DNA of 64,000 nt from Laccaria trichodermophora (Eukaryota > Basidiomycota > Agaricomycetes > Agaricales > Hydnangiaceae). Under the pieces are notes generated by a model. The model saw only the letters and a list, made by a program, of their open reading frames with translations, was not told the origin of the DNA and did no database searches. Location: NCBI GenBank assembly GCA_018417955.1, contig JACTVC010000026.1:806001-870000 (forward strand), read 5' to 3'. Position numbers and translations under genes: made by a program. Numbering within the stretch: the stretch's first letter is position 1; each line of letters starts with the position of its first letter. Positions 22,101 through 32,139 of this stretch are shown piece after piece.

Positions 22101-23284
22101 CCTGTCAGAAAATCAAAATTGATAGACGCGCGCAAGCCGGCAGCCTTCGACCCTCGCATATTCCAGCGAGGCCATTCTCCACAGTTTCTCTTGACCTCAT
22201 CACGGGCCTACCTCCGTCTGGTGAAGAAGGCTACACCGCTATCTTCGCCGTAATCGACAAGTTGACCAAATTTGCTATTTTCCTGCCAGTTCACGAAACT
22301 ATGAGCCAAGAGCAGTTTGCAGATCTATTCGTGGAAAGAGTAGCCAATGTCTATAGTTTACCTGAGCGCATCATAGCCGACTGCGATAAGCGTTGGTCCA
22401 CTGCGTTCTGGAAATCGGTAGTGGCGAATTACGGCAGTGTCATGGCTCTGTCGTCGTCGCATCATCCACAGACGGATGGGCAGACCGAAATCCTTAATGC
22501 CACGATAGAGCAGATGCTGAGGGCATACGTCGCTTCGGATCGCACATCTTGGGCCAAATGGCTCAGTGTATTAAATTACTCTTACAACAGTTCTGTGCAC
22601 TCATCCACGGGTTACTCTCCTCAATTCTTACTAATGGGCTATAAACCTCAGACTTCCACAGTTGGAATTACCCCTGAAGGAGATCCAGTTTCGAGACCGT
22701 TCGTGGCTAGTCAATCAGCGGAAGAGTTCATAGGCGAATTAGAATTCCACCGTGCTTCAGCCAGAGATGCGCTTGTACTAGCGCAAGAAAGACAAGCGGC
22801 AGCTTATAACAAGGGCCGACGCCCCATGGACACGCTTCAGAAGGGAGACTTAGTCTTAATCAATCCGCATACGCTCAAGCTCGTAGACGTCAAAGGTACA
22901 GGTCGGAAGCTAGTCCAAAGGACGATTGGACCCTTCGAAGTCCTAGAACAGATAAATCCTCAAGTTTACCGATTGAAGCTCCCGCCTAACTATCCGATGC
23001 ATCCCGTATTCAACATTGAGCATCTCAAGAAATACCATTCTTCGCCGGACCAATTCGAAGGAAGGGAGACCCTGCCTAGTACTAGGGAATTAATCCCACA
23101 TCCAGAGTACGAAGTCGAGTCAATCGTTGGTCATCGTTTAACTACGCAAAAACGGGGCAATCGACGAATGTACCTAGTTCATTGGAAAGACCACGAGCCA
23201 GTAGACGACACATGGGTCTCAGAGTACGACCTCCGCAATGCTCCAGAGCTTACGAGAGCGTACATACGAGCCCATAATCTGTAA
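19190..23284 (+). CDS. Pol: RT, RNase H, integrase, chromodomain
   Basis: This is 1,364 residues from ATG 19190. RT motifs include LSTFDALAGFTQLEM near residue 300 and the catalytic YIDD near residue 366. RNase H begins with YTDASDVALGA near 513 and continues through ATEREALGAKEAL and ITDHAAL. Integrase has a His-His-Cys-Cys zinc motif near 930-975 (CDTCQKIK) and a D-D-E core (SLDLITGL, IIADCDKRW, TDGQTEILNATIEQ). Residues about 1308-1360 form a chromodomain (YLVHWKDH, DDTWVSEYDL), which in this group guides insertion to chromatin. The frame is intact. Confidence 0.9.
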   Translation: MKPTQGDPPVLADEDAIIQPHSVKNVRVSAPFAGRDDWLVEKVIIGLEDGDILAAPTTWITASTPILPIANPSATPRIIRKGDIVGHLLDPSGTLDNPSEESTLARYVASADALRKVITGSLKAQDLADAKPTSQGPDDKLDQDDAWGPKTTAVPEDSVHGDILDAVNLGPDVPEQFQKPLAGILRKNVAAFGIDGRLGKVAAKVPIPLKEGSTPVSVPMYAASPAKREVIDKQMKTWFESDVIEPSVSPWGFPVVVVYRNGKARLAVDYHKLNAQTIPDEFPIPRQTEIVQALSGAQVLSTFDALAGFTQLEMADEDKEKTAFRCHLGLWQFKRMPFGLCNGPSIFQRLMQGVLSPYLWLFALVYIDDIVVYSKSWEEHLVHLDTVLGAIAAAGITLSPPKCFIGYSSILLLGQKVSRLGLSTHQEKVQAIMDLARPTSVSDLQKFLGMVVYFSTYIPFYSFIAKPLFELLKKGSRWDWRAEHELAFQQAKEALSNAPVLGHPVQGCPYRLYTDASDVALGASLQQVQPIQVGDLKGTPTYDRLAKAWSENKPIPHLFPILTKDVVERPADDSWGPSLDETTVHVERVIAYWSRTFKAAERNYSATEREALGAKEALVKFQPFIEGETVILITDHAALQWARVYENANRRLAAWGAVFAAYPGLRIVHRAGRVHSNVDPLSRLPRVPPHNSPVVDDIPTIAPDESKQDRAQAVEDRIHRASAPRAAFTVSCWEDVVERRANATYYEPSESPAQREADRLAAADARTRRANKRSKFPVTEPEVGTTPMAEGLPSLMEPPPTEIVEELVEEMVPVTEPPLIEDELPFPLDDHWTYPIGVKPTSSTFDDEWLNKPHLLVAMKPSVIATFAQGYPQDKYFAPKYIEDIPNPKTVITPSHFRKSKNGLLYFIDADWSARLCVPESRIHFVLKWIHDSPYESAHAGPRRFSSRLRELFFWPSMHKDVMDYTKSCDTCQKIKIDRRAQAGSLRPSHIPARPFSTVSLDLITGLPPSGEEGYTAIFAVIDKLTKFAIFLPVHETMSQEQFADLFVERVANVYSLPERIIADCDKRWSTAFWKSVVANYGSVMALSSSHHPQTDGQTEILNATIEQMLRAYVASDRTSWAKWLSVLNYSYNSSVHSSTGYSPQFLLMGYKPQTSTVGITPEGDPVSRPFVASQSAEEFIGELEFHRASARDALVLAQERQAAAYNKGRRPMDTLQKGDLVLINPHTLKLVDVKGTGRKLVQRTIGPFEVLEQINPQVYRLKLPPNYPMHPVFNIEHLKKYHSSPDQFEGRETLPSTRELIPHPEYEVESIVGHRLTTQKRGNRRMYLVHWKDHEPVDDTWVSEYDLRNAPELTRAYIRAHNL

Positions 23285-23403
23285 AGCCCGATGATATTAC
23301 CCCGCCACCCATTCCTGTTTGCACTAGTTTGGTGATTGATTGATGGATAACGATTTGCAACCACCGCTGCCCTTTTTCTTCTTTACTTTCATTATCTTTT
23401 AAT

Positions 23404-23531
23404 ATCGCGCGGCTTCACTGCGTTGAACTAATTTCTGTACCCATCGCGCGGCTTGCTCTGTGTTGAAACCATCCTTACACTCGGTACCCATCGCGCGGCT
23501 TGTTCTGCGTTGAAACTATCCTTACACTCCT
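23404..23531 (+). repeat. Three short direct repeats between pol and the third ORF
   Basis: Copies of ATCGCGCGGCTT followed by a ...TGCGTTGAA... block begin near 23404, 23443 and 23490. The last two also share CATCCTTACACTC-type sequence. They lie in the spacer between pol and the third ORF. Confidence 0.6.
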
Positions 23532-23570
23532 TTATTCTTTCAATATCTAAAATCCCTTTACTTTATCGCT

Positions 23571-26522
23571 ATGCATTCTTACACTTCAAATTACCGCCCC
23601 ACTCCGGATTCGCGTATCACTTCTACCAGGAGGTCCAGCGCAACCGGCTACCTTGCTAGGCCATGCGTTGACTCCAGAATGATTGCGAAGTTGCCTAAGT
23701 TTGAAATCCAATCACATCGAATCGTACAGCTAGGGGAAGAAGTTTGGGAACTATGGTCTCCTAACTCATGGCAGCTTCCATTCTTACCCGGCTTGTTGGA
23801 GGATCATTTCAGCGTCGACGTAGCTAGCCGTCGTTCTGACCGGCGAAGCGATGGGCATCTGGGAAGGTTTGACGCGTGCGTGTCGCCTCAGTTCGCGACT
23901 GGCCACCCAAGTTGGGCTCCCCATATCAAACGCGTGCCCACATCACTATCGGAATGCCCTGAGTTCGCCTGCATCTTAGACGTCACGGACTCACGTAGTT
24001 CTGTCCATGCCAACTACATTCGAGAACTGCAACAGCGAAACTCCCGCTTAGAAGCACGCATCGAAAATCTTAGAAACAACAGTCGTCGTGACCCTTCAAT
24101 CGCCTTGGAGGATGTATGGAAGTTCTACAATCCTAACATCAGGCCAGACGATATCAGCGACCTCCGTTCTATACGATCCTTCGACAAAGCTCTAGACGAC
24201 TTGACCCTGCTGCAGCGGAAATTTAAATTGAAGGCTGCGTGGATAGATTGGGTGGAGCGGCAGCAAACTACCCCTTCTTGGTCTCGATCGACAAATCGCC
24301 TCCCCGAAATGGCTGATGAGTCGTACATGGGTTGTTGGATCAACGGCCAAGAGGAGGAAGAAATTGATTGGCTGCTGGCGCACCGTATCCCCTGCTTCAT
24401 CGTACATAAGTTAATGGGAGACGAGTTGGACCGTCTGTTAGACGCGGGACGTGGACCAAAACACGCTTTGTTCGTTCGGAACACTCCCATCGAGAATCTA
24501 AGCTCCCCCCACAATCGCATCGAAACCTTTCTACGTAGGCAACGGGTAATAATCACCGAATCGGATAACGACAACAACATCGGGAACGAAGAGCCATCTG
24601 ATCCGCCTGAGGCATTATATGCCTCCTTCTCCCTGTTCCATAGAGAATGGTCGAGAGGAGGCCCTGCTCCCATTGCCTATGCGGTAATTCCTAATCCGGC
24701 CCCTCCTACCCAGCACGCACCAAGTACTTCCCCCTTACTAGGGCTGGACTTCTCTAGCTATGGAGCTGATCCTCTTGATATGGTAGAAGTTGACCCTCAT
24801 CGGGTAGCTTGGATTCGACCCCCTCCAGTCATGAGTCCTCTAAAAAGCAAATGGGAAAAATGGGCGGAGAAAAATGTGGAGGGTGAATTATTTGTGACAA
24901 GAGTGGGACGTTCTTACGCTGACTTTGACGGTGTCTCATATTTCGACCGATCTCGTAATCGGGAGATCATCCTATTGAGCGCCGCACCAATACTTCCTGG
25001 AGCCATCTCGAAGACCGAAATATTCGGACTCCCTTGCCCACGACACTTACATTTTGCAGAAGTACCCCAGAATAAGACACCGCGACCGGCCAAAGCTTCA
25101 TCCTGGCTGTACCTGACCAAGGACCCAACTCCTGGGGATGTGGGCCTGCAAGCAAGGCGTCCTCATGCGGAGGATCTTCCTTTCAAGGACAAATTTAGGA
25201 CTGGCGCGTCTACTCAACCATCACCACCACCCAGCCCTGGTAATCCATCTCCGCCACCTCTCCCTTTGCTCTTCAATCCTCTCGACTCCCCAGAGACTGG
25301 GGGCGTTCCAGATAGCGAGCGCCCTGTTTCTCCCGTGGACTCCTTATTGGGATCGCCCCCGGAAGTAGATTGGGGTACAGACTTTGACGAACCAATGGGA
25401 CCGCACATACTGTCCGAGGCTGCTGAAGACGTAGAGATGGGTACCGTGGACCTGGGAGACGTACCTTCTCCTCTTCGGAGCCCTCCTAAGTCCCCGACAG
25501 TTCCACCCTCTACTGAACCCATTCCCAAACAGCCTTCGCCAACTCCCTCCCCAAGACGTCGAGCCGCCCTTGAACCCTCAACGAGTGCGCCCGCACCTAA
25601 TGCCCCTCGCTGGAGTCCTTCTCGTCGTGGCGGTCGTAAGCATGCGCGTCCGTTATCTCGCTCTCCAACTCCCCCCCGAAGGAGAGGAGATTCCTACCGT
25701 CCTCGACCATCTCACAATGCTCGGGAAAGCAACCGCCCCCGCTTCCAACCACCTACGCTCACTCCTAACGCTTGGTCTACAAGCAATAACCCTTCCAGCC
25801 CTTGGGCGCAGTTGCCTAACACAAGCCCATGGTCAGCTCCCAATACGTTCTCCGCTGGTTTAAACCCGACACCGTGGGGCCCTCCTCCTGGTTATATGCC
25901 TTGGGGTATGAACCCATCAGCCCCGCCACCGTGGTCCGTTCATTACCCTGGTTACTATCCCTCAGAGCATGCTTCACTAGCGAGTTGGCCCCCTCTGGGA
26001 TTTCCTATGATGCCGCAACACAACTGCGCCTCCTGTCATAATTGCGCATCTTGTGGTCGTCCTTCAACGTCGACTGGAGAAGGGACCTCGTCTCAGCATC
26101 CCTCTGCACCGATAGAGCCAGCCCTGTTAAGTCGTCTTCGACCGCCATCCGCGGCAGACTCGCTTTGCATAGAACCCGTTCCCCTAGCGCAACGATTGCG
26201 AGATCCAACACCTTTAGTTGAGCGTTTACAACCACCCACCGCTTCCTTAATGCAGCGAATTCAAGGGCCACCTATGGAATTCGTTCAAGGGTCCTCTTCC
26301 AGGCCTCTACAAGGCATTCCGCCAGTACCTCTGCAACAACGGCTGGCTGTGAACTTGGAAGACGAGGAAGACTACTTTCCAGAGGAGGATAGGCCCGTAT
26401 CCACTAGTCGTGCACGAAGGAGTCGTAGATCAGGCAGGAAGCAGCATGAGGAGGACCAGCGAAGGATCGAGGAAGGCAAGAAACCGGCAGGAAAGGGCAA
26501 GAGGAGGGATCGGCGACGGTAG
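23571..26522 (+). CDS. Third ORF of the chromovirus, between pol and 3' LTR
   Basis: This is 983 residues from ATG 23571 to a stop 46 nt before the 3' LTR. The N-terminal half is globular, with a heptad-like stretch near residues 140-165 and the motif YMGCWINGQEEEEIDWLLAHR followed by IPCFIVH near 245-275, which I associate with basidiomycete hypothetical proteins. The C-terminal half is Pro/Ser-rich and ends in Arg/Lys-rich sequence. There is no signal peptide or membrane segment, so an envelope role is unlikely. Cys-rich CASCHNCASCG is seen near 822-832. The function is unknown; the RS/Pro-rich basic tail could bind nucleic acid and might replace the weak gag. Confidence 0.7.
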   Translation: MHSYTSNYRPTPDSRITSTRRSSATGYLARPCVDSRMIAKLPKFEIQSHRIVQLGEEVWELWSPNSWQLPFLPGLLEDHFSVDVASRRSDRRSDGHLGRFDACVSPQFATGHPSWAPHIKRVPTSLSECPEFACILDVTDSRSSVHANYIRELQQRNSRLEARIENLRNNSRRDPSIALEDVWKFYNPNIRPDDISDLRSIRSFDKALDDLTLLQRKFKLKAAWIDWVERQQTTPSWSRSTNRLPEMADESYMGCWINGQEEEEIDWLLAHRIPCFIVHKLMGDELDRLLDAGRGPKHALFVRNTPIENLSSPHNRIETFLRRQRVIITESDNDNNIGNEEPSDPPEALYASFSLFHREWSRGGPAPIAYAVIPNPAPPTQHAPSTSPLLGLDFSSYGADPLDMVEVDPHRVAWIRPPPVMSPLKSKWEKWAEKNVEGELFVTRVGRSYADFDGVSYFDRSRNREIILLSAAPILPGAISKTEIFGLPCPRHLHFAEVPQNKTPRPAKASSWLYLTKDPTPGDVGLQARRPHAEDLPFKDKFRTGASTQPSPPPSPGNPSPPPLPLLFNPLDSPETGGVPDSERPVSPVDSLLGSPPEVDWGTDFDEPMGPHILSEAAEDVEMGTVDLGDVPSPLRSPPKSPTVPPSTEPIPKQPSPTPSPRRRAALEPSTSAPAPNAPRWSPSRRGGRKHARPLSRSPTPPRRRGDSYRPRPSHNARESNRPRFQPPTLTPNAWSTSNNPSSPWAQLPNTSPWSAPNTFSAGLNPTPWGPPPGYMPWGMNPSAPPPWSVHYPGYYPSEHASLASWPPLGFPMMPQHNCASCHNCASCGRPSTSTGEGTSSQHPSAPIEPALLSRLRPPSAADSLCIEPVPLAQRLRDPTPLVERLQPPTASLMQRIQGPPMEFVQGSSSRPLQGIPPVPLQQRLAVNLEDEEDYFPEEDRPVSTSRARRSRRSGRKQHEEDQRRIEEGKKPAGKGKRRDRRR

Positions 26523-26568
26523 GGGTCATTCAAGTCTGGATAATTCGAGTCTGCGCGCAGGGGGGCAC

Positions 26569-26948
26569 TGTGATACAGAGTTGAGGATACGCACAGCCTC
26601 GCTTACTAATACTTGACTTATACCTGTTTGTATTGGCATTAGCGCGTTAGACATAACTACATTCATCTTGCTGAACAAGCTCGCGTGAATCGTGTCCAGT
26701 GTCCACTGCTGGTAAGACCAAAGGGTGAGCGCCCTATATAATGCTCCCTCCTCCACAGGATACGAGAGCCCTCCCTCTGGGTTATAGAGGATCTGCCTAG
26801 GATTGCTAGGCACCCGAGGAGATGAGCGCGACTTCAAGAGTCGCGTTCTCTTCTCATATCCATTCTTCAAGTCTATTCTACGACAACACTACTACGGTAC
26901 TGCGAGCTCCACATCGCACGAAGTCCCCGCGCACGCTGAGGTTTCACA
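26569..26948 (+). repeat. 3' LTR
   Basis: This copy is 380 bp, identical by eye to the 5' LTR except for A instead of G near its ninth base and A instead of G in the CGC(G/A)CAG segment. It is followed directly by CGAGG, the target duplication. Confidence 0.9.
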
Positions 26949-29900
26949 CGAGGCCGTAAGCCCAGTGCTAATGGAGGTCTCTATCCGACTGATGAAAAAC
27001 TGAAATTGAGACCATTTTTGACGGGCCTGGAGAGGCAGATTAATGTTACGTTGAGAGGTGAACAATGTGAAAAAGGACATACAGTAGTGTTTTGGCGAGG
27101 ACGCCATGCAGCGTGGTGTCCCTTGTTTGACCGCTTGTCCTTGCGAGAGCCCCATTCAGCCTCCACCATCCGCAATGGAGGCTTGCGACCAACTCCCTCA
27201 ACAACTGAACCCTCATCCCAGCACTTCCAAAGAGACCCGACATCAGAAAACTCACCCAAATTGCCTGGGCCCCAACAATCCCAAAGAAAATCAGGACAGA
27301 TAACGAGGCTAAACAAAGCCTGCCATCCACATGATGATGCAGAAAAGCTGGGGTAAGCATTTGCTGCAGTCTCATCAGGTGCAAATGCTGCAGCTGGGGG
27401 AAGAATGATGTCGAAGGGTGTTGGTGGTGCTGAGGGACCAGGCGAGAGTCGTAGTACATGATATTTACTGCCTTGATGATGCACAAACACCACATGTCGT
27501 GATGCAACTCCCGGGGAGTGAGGAGAAAGCAGTTTCGGATCGACTACAGGAGGCAGCGGAATATGAGCTTGTGATGTGAGCAGTGGCGACGTTGGTAAGC
27601 CTTGACTCAGGCTGGCTGCAGTGGAAGCCTGGAGTGGCATACCCCCATTTGTTGCCATAGGCTCCATGGAGGGAGACTGCGGCGACAAAAGATTTAGCCC
27701 TGTTGGACCAGGGGTAGCTGAACGAGAGCCAACGGCAAGAGTTTTTACACTACGTGACGGAGAGAGTGGCTCTGTTCGACGTGCGAGAACCTCGAGCAAT
27801 GAATGGGATAGCTTCACAGCTTCAGATAGCTCTCTCTGTGATGTCGAAAGAGAGAGGAAGGCACTTTGCGTTGCCACCTCCTTGAAGCTTGCAGCAATTT
27901 CTGTATCTACCTGAAACTGGGCCTCGACTTCCATTCGTGTGCGAGGCCACTGCGCAATAAAGTCAACAGCCTGAGATGACTTAAAAACGGGCATCCGGCT
28001 AAACATTGGTGAGTCCGGAAATTTCTCATGAATGGCGGCACTAGCCTAGATAACACGGGAGCAAGATTGTCAGAAAGAAAAGTCAACGGATAGCATAAAA
28101 ATGGACATACCCGCCAGAAGAATGGGCGGAGCTGCTGCAGCAGCTCGAAAAAATTAACTAGGCCCTGGTTGACCCGAGCCTGCCCCCTGAGCTCAACAAG
28201 CACCTTCTCTGCAAAAGGAAATAACTGGGTTTGGAGGCTGTCTGGAACAGTGACGGTGGCCCAGGGAACATGGTAAGCCTCTCCGACATAGAAGCCTGCT
28301 AACGCGGTGACGGCCTAATGCCCCAGTAAGTTTAACCAAGGAAGGACCATTTTGAAGAAACAACTCACGGATTTTGGGATCTTCGCAGAATAAACTTCCC
28401 GCTGAACCGTACTTGCCCAGTGACCAATGGCACCTATTTCATCCATCGTAACACTGCCAAACCATAAATTGTCAATAGCCATCAGCACATAAACAGATGT
28501 AAGACGCACCCCATCTCTTCAAGGTGAGTAGGAATGGTCTTGCGAGCAAGGTGGAGCTTCTTCTTTGATTTGATGGATGTGGACTCAAGAAATCGTGTAT
28601 ACATTTTACGAAGGGCATCATCACCACAGGCCTTCCCCACCGTCTTTCCAAACATAAGCTTCACCTGATCTCGCATGAGCAGAAGAGCAACGTAGATTAC
28701 TGACGAGACTGGACTTGCCTTCCGCCATGTCAATGGGCAAGACCAGTCCCAACCCTCAACCTTCTCACACAGGTTCTCCTGGTCAAAGACATAATGCAGA
28801 AGAATGGCGAGGGCACCAACTGAGCAACGTAGAGGGTTACGATGCGGCAACATGAAGTTGTAGTCCGGTTCCTGCCTCTGTTGTCCTCTGTCTTAGCGAG
28901 AAAATACAAAATAAACAAAACATGTAGCTACGGACTCCCGGCTTTGAAACCTTTGTTTCATGATACAGAGAGAGAACACCAAAAAAATGTTTACCGACAC
29001 CAGAGCGCCGTCCGTCTGGTGTTGTATAGTTGGGTAGGCAAAGTGAGTGAGGTTGGAGGCAGCTGAGCAATAGATTGATGAGCTCATCCCCACGGTTGAG
29101 AGTGGTGCATTGCCAAGTCCAGCTGAAGTGTGCCTTGATGACAGATGGGACTGGTTGGGTAACATGGTTGGCAACAATGAAAGAGAAAAGAAAGGAACCT
29201 CACGTTGATCAAGCTTCATGAAGATAGCAGACGTAATCTCCTCAAAGTGCACGGGATGCAGCTGTGAGTCCAAGATGGTGTTCTCGCTGATGTCAAAGAA
29301 CTCATCTCTGAAGAATGTTACAATGTGAGCGTGGTAACACGTCAACGGAGAGCTTACTTACTCAAGGCGCAAGCGCTGGGATTCTATCATGAGGGCCTTG
29401 TAGAAATCCTGGCTCCTTGACGTAGATGCAGGACGACGTGCTTGCAGGGTGGGGTCGTCATCGCACTGTCGCCGGCGAACGCGGCCAAGCATGGTCATGC
29501 TTTTTTTTAACGAGGACTACAGCACATGAATATGTAAGCAAAATGTAATGGAAGCGAAAGGGAGGTCGACGAACCGATGATAATCGCGCTGGGCCTTCCT
29601 TAGGGCGACCACGCGTTGTGAGAAGTTTCCGCGTTGCAGCGTACTTGAGGTATTCCATCGTGTGGTTGGCATCGACGATGTGATCGGGGATTGTGCCCGC
29701 AGTGATTGCCATCGGTACCCAGTGCTTTCATGCAGGTGTTAGTGATGTCGATTTCACTTACAAACCGAAAAACTCACCTGCCACAAAGAGAGCACGCTCT
29801 TCTCCGTTTGCCGCCCACTTTTCCACCTCGTGTCCATTATGTACGCGTCAATCTAAAATTCATTGTTGATGAGCCAGCGGGTGTGTGAGCAAGGTGAATG

Positions 29901-30852
29901 CACGTACCCAAGCCTTCGAGCCTCTAGTGCCTGTAATGCAACGGGATGTTAGTCAGAAATTTGGGAATAAACAAAACCTGCCCCACCCAACGTGTCAATC
30001 TCCATAGAGTCCTCAACTGGGCCATCGTCAGTTTCCTCATCGCCCCCGTCTTCTTCGTCATCGCTCTCATTGCTCGGGCCATCGTCTGAATCCGCGAATC
30101 CACGGTCAAAGGAGTCTTGCATCGCATTTGCGTTGTCGACCATGTTCTCCGTGCCAGCGTTGACGGCCCCCACAGCTGACAGCGTGGGGCTGACTAGTAC
30201 TGCATGGCAACTTTCATTACTGCACGTTTTTTTTTGTTAGCTTTGGTTGGTTCTCGAATCGGAAGAGTGGAAGACTCGCCTAAGCCGGGGCAAAGACTTC
30301 TGGTCATGCTTTTCGAGCCGCTCAACAAGCTCGCCCTTCTTTCCACTGACCTTGAGTTTCCACTTGCGGCACAGGTCCTTCAAAGCAGAAACATTGCAGG
30401 AAGCGCTGTAGAAACATAGTTAGGCAAACGAACAATGATTGGCATTCGTTTTTTGAAACCGTTGTGCTTACTACAGTTTTTTCGCATTATTGTCACTCAA
30501 AGATTGGCCTGCGAGGATGAGGTGAGTTCTCGGTGAACAATACAAGATATTCTGCATTGCAGGCACATACCTTGGCCTTTCGAGGTTCTTGCTGGTCCAC
30601 TGGCAGGCTCTCTCGATGGCAAAAGCGGGGCTGAGGGGAAGGAACAAGGTTTGAACGCGTTCAAAGAGTGCTGATGCCCTTAAACAACGCACCTTCTGCT
30701 TCGGGAACGGCTGTGGCGACGCTTTGGGAAGGTGCGGCTACAGACGCCGATTTTTGATGGGCAGACTCCGGGAAAAGCGCTGGATCGATGCTGAAGTTGT
30801 TCGTCTGCTGAGGGATGTCGTTGTCTGGAAAGCGGAACGAGGACGCGCTCAT

Positions 30853-32139
30853 GAGCGTACGGCACGACGACAAGGACTTTGAAGTGGAGAATACTAATAT
30901 ATTAATTTATTGAATTATCTACTATGCTAAGTCAGCGCAAAGACTTAGCCTGGTGATTTCCAGACCCTAATCCAAGTCACAATTTGATTGTGATCTGCCA
31001 GCGAGATCACACACCCGAATTGTGATATAGGGCCAAGTACTTCGCTTAGGGTTCTTTGATCCCACGAGCACATCACCGACCCTCCACTTCAAGGTGAGAG
31101 TCAGCTCGACGGATAGGCTGCCAAATCAAAAATCGACTCAATCCAAAACGTCTTCCTACTCCGCGGCAGACCAGTTTGGCGTCAACCCCGACGTCCGTCT
31201 ACCCCCACTCAGTCCTTTCCTCGAGATCTTCACTTTACAGTACAGGGAATTTGGGAATTCTGGACGGCTAACGAATCACCGCATCCGTCCTTAGCTTAGG
31301 CGATATCCACGGGCTCATTCCTACACCTCGAACATATCTGGGATCAGCACACACGACCGCCTGATATTCTTCTACTCAGGGATCATCTCTTCCAATTTGT
31401 CCCGAAGAGCATGAAGGGTGCAGGGGAGCCGACATGGGACTACGAAGATGTCTTGTGTGATGGCGGTTTGACTTGTCGAGGCAAGATATCTGGGGAGATG
31501 CTGAAGGCAGAGAAAGGCTCAAGGTACTAGCGCTTTCCAACCGACTCTTTGGACACCAGTAGTGTAAGGGACAGACAATTAACTTGTCCTCAGTATGGAT
31601 ATCCAAGGCATAATCCCCTCTCTCTGTCAGGTTTGTCAAAGATCTAGAGAGCGTGTCATTAATTCCAGGATATTGTATCAGCTAGTCAACGCCACATCCA
31701 AGTGTCTGCAAAGGGATACTGTACATACAATAGAATACATACAGCATCAAGTTTGCAAGCAAATATTAATGAGCGTGGTGCACAAGTAAGGAAGGGGGCC
31801 ATAGTGGGGAATAAGTAAGAAAAGAGTGCATGAATCTTGTAAGTGAGTGAGTGAGTGGTGCAGTGGTGCGTCCTAGAGCCTATAAGTAATTTCGAAGCCT
31901 ATCAGTAAATATGAGTGTGAGAGGAAGGGAAGGATGTGCATGGCGAACAAGAAAGTTCGAGTGAGAGGGAGGGAGAAGACGAAGACGAAGGAGGGAAAGA
32001 TGATGCATAATTATTCACTTGAATGAAATCGTGGATGGGTCCGGGTTGGTCGATCGATTGTCTAGGTTGAGTCGTCAAGAAATCGAAGGGGGTATCGTGT
32101 AGGGTATCTTCATCGTCTATCTCTTCCTCCTCCCCCGCA
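30853..32139. other. Intergenic region with coding-like remnants
   Basis: On the plus strand, 31122-31260 reads QFGVNPDVRLPPLSPFLEIF and 31335-31532 reads HLEHIWDQHTRPPDILLL, with a later WDYEDVLCDGGLTCRGKI. Both look like protein sequence but do not join cleanly, so a relic gene is possible. I do not recognise the family. The rest holds no supported gene. Confidence 0.25.

Larger units (their letters stand above)
16947..26953 (+). mobile_element. Ty3/Gypsy chromovirus with an extra 3' ORF (young insertion)
   Basis: Two 380-bp LTRs at 16952-17331 and 26569-26948 start TGTGATAC and end TTTCACA. By eye they differ at two positions. Direct repeats of CGAGG flank the element at 16947-16951 and 26949-26953. 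A purine-rich tract (GCGCAGGGGGGCAC) precedes the 3' LTR. Internal order is gag-like, protease, RT-RNase H-integrase-chromodomain, then a 983-codon ORF. The target is the last exon of the SAP/recombinase-like gene on the opposite strand. Confidence 0.95.
16791..30852 (-). pseudogene. SAP / tyrosine-recombinase-like / GCR1_C protein (Crypton-Ndc10 type), split by LTR retrotransposon
   Basis: Minus-strand exons include 30852-30693, 30630-30571, 30508-30472, 30405-30280, 30219-29978, 29930-29908, 29852-29778, 29724-29575, 29516-29362, 29307-29199, 29133 to about 28995, more down to about 27083, and a last exon of 27026-26954 continued at 16951-16791. A SAP-type DNA-binding motif lies in exon 4 (LCRKWKLKVSGKKGELVERL). 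An acidic stretch follows, then a recombinase-like domain with Arg in LNRGDEL, HLAR, GHW and Tyr in REVYSAKIP. The C-terminal domain (KCWDEG...GRKPPL) resembles GCR1_C. The last exon restores as 78 codons ending in TAA once the retrotransposon and one CGAGG are ignored. Two introns look like GC-AG (donors at 30279 and 28718). Domain names come from memory of Crypton proteins. Confidence 0.75.
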
